Shown here: piece after piece, positions 5,519 to 10,105 of the stretch
How positions within the stretch are numbered: position 1 is the first letter of the stretch
How the letters are laid out: the number at the start of each line of letters is the position of its first letter
DNA from: CAZIRO01 sp964541595
GTDB lineage: Bacteria > Acidobacteriota > HRBIN11
Direction: 5' to 3'
NCBI GenBank assembly: GCA_964541595.1
Contig: CAZIRO010000106.1
Coordinates: 1-10,105 of the forward strand
Length of the DNA: 10,105 bases
Translations under genes and position numbers: made by a program
Notes under the pieces: model-generated
Databases searched by the model: none
Told to the model about the DNA's origin: nothing
What the model saw: only the letters and a program-made list of their open reading frames with translations

Positions 5519-6096
5519 TGGCGATCGAAACGGAAATCAAAGTCATCGTTCCACAGACAGTCATTGTGGCCACCTGTGCGCAACACGGATGGGCGCTGCG
5601 CACGCCCCGGACATTTGAGGACAACTGGTTGTGGGACACCCCGGACGGTCGTTTACAACAGCGGCATGAACTTCTGCGGTTGCGTCGTTTCGGACCGCGG
5701 GTGACCCTGACCTGGAAGGGTCCGACCACCGGTACGTCGCAATACAAAGTCCGGGAAGAATGGGAAGTCATGGTCGGGGATTTTACGGTCATGCAACGGA
5801 TTCTGGAACGGCTCGGGTATCGGGTCTGGTTTCGGTATCAGAAATACCGGACGGAATACACGATGGGGGACGATCTGCACATCACGGTCGATGAGACGCC
5901 GATCGGAACGTTTGTCGAGCTCGAGGGTCCGCCGGATGCGATCGAACGTGCCATTGACCGTTTCGGCTGGCGAGAATATCCGCGCACGACGGCGAACTAT
6001 TATCGGCTCTTTCTGGAAGCGGTTGCGGCCGGTCGATATACCGGATCGCACATGCTGTTTCCGGAGCATCCCGAGGGGGAAAGCGGCGGGAAATGA
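5518..6096 (+). CDS. CYTH-domain protein (CyaB / triphosphate tunnel family)
   Basis: This 192-residue protein has the N-terminal ExExK signature of CYTH proteins: E4, E6, K8 in IETEIKV. Paired basic and acidic residues lining the tunnel follow: RLRR (54-57), TWKGP (65-69), KVREEWEV (77-84), KYRTEY (109-114) and the block DETPIGTFVELEGP (125-138). CYTH proteins bind triphosphate groups with divalent metal and include class IV adenylyl cyclases, thiamine triphosphatases and inorganic triphosphatases. CyaB-like cyclase and simple triphosphatase are equally possible. The ATG shares its A with the epimerase stop codon, so translation is probably coupled. The last 20 residues look disordered. A 120-bp gap separates it from the symporter gene. 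Confidence 0.85.
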   Translation: MAIETEIKVIVPQTVIVATCAQHGWALRTPRTFEDNWLWDTPDGRLQQRHELLRLRRFGPRVTLTWKGPTTGTSQYKVREEWEVMVGDFTVMQRILERLGYRVWFRYQKYRTEYTMGDDLHITVDETPIGTFVELEGPPDAIERAIDRFGWREYPRTTANYYRLFLEAVAAGRYTGSHMLFPEHPEGESGGK

Positions 6097-6145
6097 CGCA
6101 ACCATTCCGGTGTGTGCATCGCACCCGCGTTCCTTTTCCCCCTTG

Positions 6146-6170
6146 TCATTTCATGTCACTTCGGAAATGA
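6146..6170. repeat. Perfect 7-bp dyad in the gap before the symporter gene
   Basis: TCATTTC (6146-6152) and GAAATGA (6164-6170) are inverted repeats around an 11-bp loop. They lie in the 120-bp gap between the CYTH and symporter genes. It could be a regulator site or a weak attenuator stem. No U-tract follows, and I see no convincing promoter in this gap. Confidence 0.3.
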
Positions 6171-6216
6171 ACCACCTGGACAGCATATACGGATACACGC
6201 CTGTGGGGAGGCGGTC

Positions 6217-7611
6217 ATGGCGGTAACGACGTGGATTCAACGCGTCGCCGATTTTGTCTGGGGACCGTATCTGCTCGTTCCGCTGTTGTTACTGACGGGG
6301 TTGTATCTGACCGTGCGGTTACGGGGATTCCAGTTCCGGGCACTGTGGCATTCTCTGTATCTTGCGTTGATCGTCCGGAAAGAACCCGGTGCGGAGGGCG
6401 ACATTTCCCATTTCCAGGCACTGATGACCGCACTGGCCGCCACCGTGGGGACCGGAAACATCGTCGGCGTGGCGACGGCCATCGCTCTCGGGGGTCCGGG
6501 AGCGATGTTCTGGATGTGGGTCACCGGTCTGGTCGGCATGGCCACGAAATATTCGGAAGCCCTGTTGTCTGTGCGGTATCGAACGACGGACGCGCGGGGT
6601 GAACAATCCGGCGGTCCGATGTATTACCTCTCGCGGGGGATTCCCCATCCCATCGGGCGTGTGCTGGGGACGCTGTTCGCGGTTTTTGCGGCAGTCGCCG
6701 CGTTCGGTATCGGCAATATGGTGCAGTCGAACTCCGTGGCCGATGCGTTACGCCATTCGTTCGGGATTCCGATGTGGGTGAGCGGTGTGATCATTGCCAC
6801 GGCGACCGCAGCGGTCATCCTCGGGGGCATTCGTTCAATCGGGCAGTTTACGGGGTATTTCGTTCCGTTCATGATCCTCGCGTATATGGGCGGGTCCGGG
6901 CTGATCATTCTCCTGCATCTGGACCGCGTTCCGGACGCACTCGCGGCCATTTTTACCGGTGCATTTCAGGGTACCGCAGCGATCGGCGGGTTTGCGGGCG
7001 CGGCAGTGGCTCAGGCGGTCCGCTGGGGTGTGGCCCGGGGGATCTTTTCCAACGAATCGGGACTGGGCTCGGCCGGGATTGCAGCTGCTGCTGCCCAGAC
7101 ACGCGAGCCCGTCCGTCAGGCCATGGTGTCGATGACCCAGACGTTTATCGATACCATCGTGGTCTGTACGATGACCGGTCTTGTGATTCTCACGACCGGT
7201 GCCTGGACCACGGGTCTGAACGGCGCTCCCCTCACGCAGCATGCGTTTCGAACCGGATTACCCGGCGCGTGGGGACACTGGCTCGTGTCCGTCAGCCTGG
7301 CGATGTTCGCGTTTTCCACCATCCTGGGATGGAGTTATTACGGGGAAAAGAGTATCGAATATTTGCTCGGCATTCGTGCTGTCCTGCCGTACCGCATGCT
7401 GTTCGTGCTCGCCGCGTTCTTCGGTACTGTACGCAGTTTGACATTCGTCTGGACGCTTTCGGACGTCATGAACGGGCTGATGGCCCTGCCAAATCTGATC
7501 GGACTGATCGGATTGAGCGGCATGATCGTTCGGGAGACGGACCGGTACTTTGCGCGGTACGGGTGGACGCCCCGGCCGCTCCCGGCAGTCGATCCGGAGG
7601 ATACACGTTGA
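6217..7611 (+). CDS. agcS: AgcS-family sodium:alanine/glycine symporter
   Basis: This 464-residue integral membrane protein has the family's usual length and many hydrophobic segments, probably 10-11. Family hallmarks are GTGNIVGVATAIALGGPGA (residues about 78-96), WVTGLVGMATKYSEALLSVRYR after it, GIFSNESGLGSAGIAAAAAQ around 275-294, FIDTIVVCTMTGLVIL, and LGWSYYGEKSIEYLLG near 371. AgcS (TC 2.A.25) transporters import alanine or glycine with Na+ or H+ across the cytoplasmic membrane. The start is fixed by GGGGAGG at 6204-6210 before the ATG at 6217; the longer open frame to 6112 is not needed. The usual GSAPIAAAAA block has Gly for Pro. The stop overlaps the pgpA start as TGATG, so the two are translationally coupled. 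Confidence 0.93.
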   Translation: MAVTTWIQRVADFVWGPYLLVPLLLLTGLYLTVRLRGFQFRALWHSLYLALIVRKEPGAEGDISHFQALMTALAATVGTGNIVGVATAIALGGPGAMFWMWVTGLVGMATKYSEALLSVRYRTTDARGEQSGGPMYYLSRGIPHPIGRVLGTLFAVFAAVAAFGIGNMVQSNSVADALRHSFGIPMWVSGVIIATATAAVILGGIRSIGQFTGYFVPFMILAYMGGSGLIILLHLDRVPDALAAIFTGAFQGTAAIGGFAGAAVAQAVRWGVARGIFSNESGLGSAGIAAAAAQTREPVRQAMVSMTQTFIDTIVVCTMTGLVILTTGAWTTGLNGAPLTQHAFRTGLPGAWGHWLVSVSLAMFAFSTILGWSYYGEKSIEYLLGIRAVLPYRMLFVLAAFFGTVRSLTFVWTLSDVMNGLMALPNLIGLIGLSGMIVRETDRYFARYGWTPRPLPAVDPEDTR

Positions 7612-8126
7612 TGCGACGGTCGTGGGGTCTGCGGGGTCCCCGGAAGTATGCGTCGATCGCGCCGTTGCTCGGTGCAGATCGGCCCTGGGTGTGGGTGGCG
7701 TCCATGGGGATGGTCGGGTTTTTTACGTTCATGCCGGGGACCCTGGCAAGTGGTCTGACGGTGCTCCTGCATATCGTACTCCTGCACCGGTTGCCAATCG
7801 GCATCCAGTGGGGACTGTGGATGGCCGTGACCCTCATCGGCGTGTACAGTTCGGCCATATGTGAACGGCGCTTACAGACGGACGACCCGTCGTTCATCGT
7901 CATTGATGAATGGAGCGGCCAGTGGCTGGCACTGCTCGGTCTGCCGCTGGCATGGCCCTGGATGATGGCGGCGTTTGTCCTGTTTCGTTTCCTCGACATC
8001 GTCAAACCGTTCGGGATTGATCGGCTGGAACGTTTTCCGCACGGAATCGGGGTCATGCTGGACGATGTCGTTGCCGGCGCGGTGACGTTCGGGGTACTCC
8101 ATTTGATGGTTCGTTTCGCAGGATGA
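7611..8126 (+). CDS. pgpA: Phosphatidylglycerophosphatase A
   Basis: This 171-residue membrane protein shows the PgpA motif set. These are PGTLAS (42-47), DDPSFIVIDEWSGQWLAL (91-108), FRFLDIVKPFGIDRLE (125-140) and HGIGVMLDDVVAGA (144-157), with three to four transmembrane segments. The enzyme removes the phosphate of phosphatidylglycerol phosphate in the last step of phosphatidylglycerol synthesis, at the inner membrane. The start is the ATG at 7611, with CGGAGG at 7595-7600 upstream; it shares one base with the symporter stop. The conserved DExxG block reads DEWSG rather than the more usual DExVG, a modest change. The next gene converges after 14 bp, a gap holding the palindrome GTCCGGAC but no clear terminator. 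Confidence 0.9.
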   Translation: MRRSWGLRGPRKYASIAPLLGADRPWVWVASMGMVGFFTFMPGTLASGLTVLLHIVLLHRLPIGIQWGLWMAVTLIGVYSSAICERRLQTDDPSFIVIDEWSGQWLALLGLPLAWPWMMAAFVLFRFLDIVKPFGIDRLERFPHGIGVMLDDVVAGAVTFGVLHLMVRFAG

Positions 8127-8140
8127 GTCCGGACGGTGCA

Positions 8141-9631
8141 CTATCCCAGAAACCGCCGGACCCACGCCGCCTGTAAGATGAGGTCCCCGGTGTCTTCGCC
8201 GTTTCCCGCCGCAATCTGCCGGATCACGTCCGTGGTGATGTCGCGGTGGTCCGGATCCGGTTCCGGATCGAGATCGAACAGCGTGAACACGGCCTGCACA
8301 TCGTCCGTCAGATCGGGGAACAGCACGTCCAGTGCACGTGGATTGAAGTACCGTACGGCGTCATGCAGGTCGTGCTCAAAACCGGGGTATACCGTGCGGA
8401 TCAGTGCCAGATCCGTCCGTTGCAGGTGCGCCAGCCCGAGCAGTTCCGGCGGCAGTCCGACGGAATACAGTGCCGCGCAGTATGTGATCGCCCGCGGCAG
8501 ACGAATGCCGCCGACGTTCCGGCTGTATCCGAACAGACCGATGTGCAGGCGCCGCATCCGCCGGCGGGGTACGTGCGATGCGAGGAGGTTGACGACGGGT
8601 GCAAGGACACGTACCTGTGCCTGATAACAGGTCGCGATACGGTCGATGAGATCGACGATCGCGGTTTCCGCATCGATCGCGTGTGCCGGACCGCGCGGCG
8701 TGGCACGCAGTGTCTGAATCGCCTGTACCACAGTGGTCGCCGGATGGTCGTATTTGAATGCGGACTGGATGGTATATGTCTGCACACTGGGATACTCGCG
8801 TAAAATGCGGTCCACCGTGTCCGGCCGCAGGTTGCCCCGGAACGGTGCACTGCCCGCACCCAGGATCGGATAGATGGGTATCCCGAGTCGTCGCTCCAGA
8901 CGGTCCAGTCGCGCCAGTGCGACCTTCACCAGCAGAACGGCAGCCAGCATGCCGTAATTCAACGCCGGATCGGATCGTGCCAGGAACACCCGCTGGTACG
9001 GTACCTGTTTGTCCCGCAGATATTCGCCCACAATGGTGTCGACCCGGAGCAGGGAGTCCCGGTCTTCGATCAGGGGAATGATCGCAATCCGCTTCGGATG
9101 AAACTCACCGATCCATTCTTTGAGGGGACGGTCTCCGGGCAGGATCACCGTGTCTTCCAGTCCGAGGATGAACGTCTCGTAATAGCGCAGGATCCGATCG
9201 AGTTCGGTCGCTGAAGTGGTCATCGGCAAAATGATCTCGGAGATCGGCGGATGGACGTGATTCCCGTAAAACAGCGAGGCGACATCGTACGTGCGGGTGA
9301 TCCAGTGCAATACCTCCAGCAGGATCTTGCCCCCGCCCTTTTCAACGGAAGGATTCGGTGCGCGTGGGGTCAACCGCATGTCTTTGCCGAGAACGTGCGT
9401 GCGGAAGAAACCGGCATACGTGGAGAACAACTTTTCGACCACAAACTCGTCGACTTCTTTTCCCTCGAAATCCCACATCTGTTCATCGCATCCCAGATGC
9501 GAAAATGCATAGTACGCTTCCCGGATCTCGTCCACGCCGTCCATCACGGGACCGTCGACGAAAAACGGTACGGTGGCGTTGTCCGGATGCTGTGTGCTCA
9601 TGCAGCGGGGGACGCGGTCTGACCGGGTCAT
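8141..9631 (-). CDS. ppcA: Archaeal-type phosphoenolpyruvate carboxylase
   Basis: This 496-residue protein is about half the size of the classic bacterial PEP carboxylase and matches the archaeal-type family. Marks of that family are MSTQHPDN near the N-terminus (11-18), DFEGKEVDEFVVEKLFSTY (54-72), EKGGGKILLEVLHW (97-110), YPILGAGSAPFRGNL (254-268) and IQSAFKYDHP (288-297). It carboxylates PEP with bicarbonate to oxaloacetate, refilling the TCA cycle. Archaeal-type enzymes lack the acetyl-CoA and aspartate control of the large form. The first ATG (9629-9631) gives ten residues before MSTQHPDN, as is usual in the family; the Shine-Dalgarno match is weak (GGGGGC, about 11 nt away). The gene stands alone on this strand with its own promoter and converges on pgpA. 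Confidence 0.93.
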   Translation of the reverse strand: MTRSDRVPRCMSTQHPDNATVPFFVDGPVMDGVDEIREAYYAFSHLGCDEQMWDFEGKEVDEFVVEKLFSTYAGFFRTHVLGKDMRLTPRAPNPSVEKGGGKILLEVLHWITRTYDVASLFYGNHVHPPISEIILPMTTSATELDRILRYYETFILGLEDTVILPGDRPLKEWIGEFHPKRIAIIPLIEDRDSLLRVDTIVGEYLRDKQVPYQRVFLARSDPALNYGMLAAVLLVKVALARLDRLERRLGIPIYPILGAGSAPFRGNLRPDTVDRILREYPSVQTYTIQSAFKYDHPATTVVQAIQTLRATPRGPAHAIDAETAIVDLIDRIATCYQAQVRVLAPVVNLLASHVPRRRMRRLHIGLFGYSRNVGGIRLPRAITYCAALYSVGLPPELLGLAHLQRTDLALIRTVYPGFEHDLHDAVRYFNPRALDVLFPDLTDDVQAVFTLFDLDPEPDPDHRDITTDVIRQIAAGNGEDTGDLILQAAWVRRFLG

Positions 9632-9689
9632 GGGTGTCCAGCCCCCGGAATGGAATGGCCACCTGACCCATCACGGTGCATTCTGCTCA

Positions 9690-9718
9690 ATAGTATGCCT
9701 GCAGCGTGCGGTGTGCAA
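9690..9718 (-). promoter_or_regulatory. Candidate promoter of the PEP carboxylase gene
   Basis: On the minus strand TTGCAC (9713-9718, 3 of 6) is followed by a 17-bp spacer and TACTAT (9690-9695, 4 of 6). The transcript would start near 9683, giving a leader of about 50 nt. The -35 box lies 14 bp from the end of the right repeat element, much as the second toxin-antitoxin promoter lies beside the left one. Confidence 0.45.
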
Positions 9719-9732
9719 GGGATGGGTCCTGT

Positions 9733-9976
9733 GATCGGGACCAGCAATGGGGCAGGGGATGCGTCGGGTCCACAGGTGGGCGGATGGCCCGGTCGATGCC
9801 GGGTGTCGGGTGTCAGGTGTCAGGTCCCAGGTGTCGGGTCCCAGGTGTCGGGTCCCAGGTATCAGGTGTCCGGTATCCGGGACGGGAGACGGAAGACAGG
9901 AGACGGGGCATCGCATGGGCTGGGGATAGCGCATGACCGCATGGGGACCCACGGTGTCCCATTGCCTGTCCCGATC
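9733..9976 (+). mobile_element. MITE-like repeat element, right copy
   Basis: This 244-bp element is the inverted partner of the copy at 1882-2117. Its terminal inverted repeats are 9733-9754 (starting GATCGGGACCAGCAATGGG) and 9955-9976 (ending GCCTGTCCCGATC), matching at 19 of 22 positions. Between them lie a 47-bp variable segment, fifteen heptad units (9802-9906) and a conserved tail containing GGGCTGGGGATAGCGCATGA. The segment from about 9770 corresponds to the same place in the left copy, so homology runs the whole length, weaker before the array and near-identical after it. There is no transposase and no clear target-site duplication. It fills most of the gap between the PEP carboxylase promoter and the tRNA promoter. 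Confidence 0.7.
9802..9906 (+). repeat. Heptad tandem array, 15 units, right copy
   Basis: The array has fifteen consecutive 7-bp units in one phase. The first eleven are GGTGTCG, GGTGTCA, GGTGTCA, GGTCCCA, GGTGTCG, GGTCCCA, GGTGTCG, GGTCCCA, GGTATCA, GGTGTCC and GGTATCC. The last four are GGGACGG, GAGACGG, AAGACAG and GAGACGG. Unit number and phase equal those of the left copy, but the order of GT and CC variants differs. From units 11-14 onward the two copies are nearly identical. Confidence 0.85.
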
Positions 9977-9991
9977 CCGGAGAGACGTCCA

Positions 9992-10019
9992 TTGCGTCCC
10001 GGGAGAAATGGATTATAAT
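9992..10019 (+). promoter_or_regulatory. Promoter of the tRNA-Gln gene
   Basis: A perfect -10 box TATAAT at 10014-10019 stands 16 bp after a -35-like TTGCGT (9992-9997, 3 of 6). Transcription would start near 10026, about nine bases before the mature tRNA 5' end. The -35 box is only 15 bp beyond the right repeat element. Confidence 0.6.
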
Positions 10020-10034
10020 AACAGGCGAAGGGGC

Positions 10035-10105
10035 TGGGATGTCGTCTAACGGCAGGACATGGGGCTCTGGACCCCAGGGTCGGGGTTCGAATCCCTGCAT
10101 CCCAG
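10035..10105 (+). tRNA. tRNA-Gln, anticodon CTG
   Basis: A complete cloverleaf of 71 nt ends exactly at the window edge. The acceptor arms TGGGATG (10035-10041) and CATCCCA (10098-10104) pair over seven bases, with G as discriminator at 10105. The anticodon stem TGGGG/CCCCA holds the loop CTCTGGA, giving anticodon CUG. The T-arm is CGGGG-TTCGAAT-CCCTG with one G-U pair, and the variable loop is four bases. The U1-A72 pair is the bacterial tRNA-Gln identity feature. Whether CCA is encoded lies beyond the window. Confidence 0.95.

Noticed and set aside
6112..6216. N-terminal extension of the AgcS symporter
   Set aside because: The added 35 residues do not fit the family, and a strong GGGGAGG site precedes the ATG at 6217.
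6774..7610. Long open frame upstream of and in frame with pgpA
   Set aside because: It is an out-of-frame shadow of the symporter gene. PgpA homology starts near the ATG at 7611, which has its own ribosome binding site.
8127..8140. Bidirectional terminator between pgpA and the PEP carboxylase gene
   Set aside because: The 14-bp gap contains only the 8-bp palindrome GTCCGGAC, with no usable loop or T-tract.
1..10105. Archaeal origin for the window, suggested by the PEP carboxylase and VapC pairs
   Set aside because: Sigma70-like promoters, Shine-Dalgarno sites, PgpA and the U1-A72 tRNA-Gln are bacterial. Archaeal-type PEP carboxylase and VapC systems both occur in bacteria.

Overview
The window looks like chromosomal DNA from a GC-rich bacterium whose phylum I cannot name. 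Three things point to Bacteria. Several gene starts carry good Shine-Dalgarno sequences. The toxin-antitoxin operons, the PEP carboxylase gene and the tRNA each have a sigma70-like -35/-10 pair. The tRNA-Gln at the right edge has the U1-A72 pair typical of bacterial tRNA-Gln. The one archaeal-looking gene is a PEP carboxylase of the archaeal (PpcA) family, which also occurs patchily in bacteria.

Region 1 (about 99-1867, minus strand) holds two adjacent but distinct type II toxin-antitoxin operons. Each has a ribbon-helix-helix-like antitoxin gene overlapping a PIN-domain (VapC-type) toxin gene. Each has a TTGACG -35 box with a 17-bp spacer and an inverted repeat near the antitoxin start that could be the autoregulatory operator. 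The upstream operon seems to carry a third, 27-codon reading frame (1081-1164) whose GTG start overlaps the toxin stop codon.

Region 2 (1882-2293) and region 4 (9632-10034) are the two long stretches without a conventional gene. Each contains one copy of a roughly 240-bp repeat element, in opposite orientations (1882-2117 and 9733-9976). Each copy is bounded by imperfect terminal inverted repeats of about 22 bp. Inside is an array of fifteen 7-bp units in a GGTGTCA/GGTCCCA style, followed by a nearly invariant tail. No transposase is visible, so this looks like a non-autonomous, MITE-like interspersed repeat with a built-in heptad array. This is the strongest candidate here for something undescribed.

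Region 3 (2294-8126, plus strand) is a tightly packed five-gene series. It encodes a membrane-anchored type I phosphodiesterase/alkaline phosphatase-superfamily protein, an extended SDR NAD-dependent nucleotide-sugar epimerase/dehydratase, a CYTH-domain protein, an AgcS-type sodium:alanine/glycine symporter and the phosphatidylglycerophosphatase PgpA. Two pairs are translationally coupled by TGATG overlaps (epimerase/CYTH and symporter/PgpA). A 120-bp gap before the symporter may divide the series. The genes suggest envelope, lipid and phosphate-ester metabolism plus amino-acid uptake, but no single pathway is forced by the sequence. The archaeal-type PEP carboxylase (8141-9631, minus strand) converges on pgpA with only 14 bp between them.

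Region 5 is tRNA-Gln(CUG) at 10035-10105, driven by a TATAAT promoter just outside the right repeat element.
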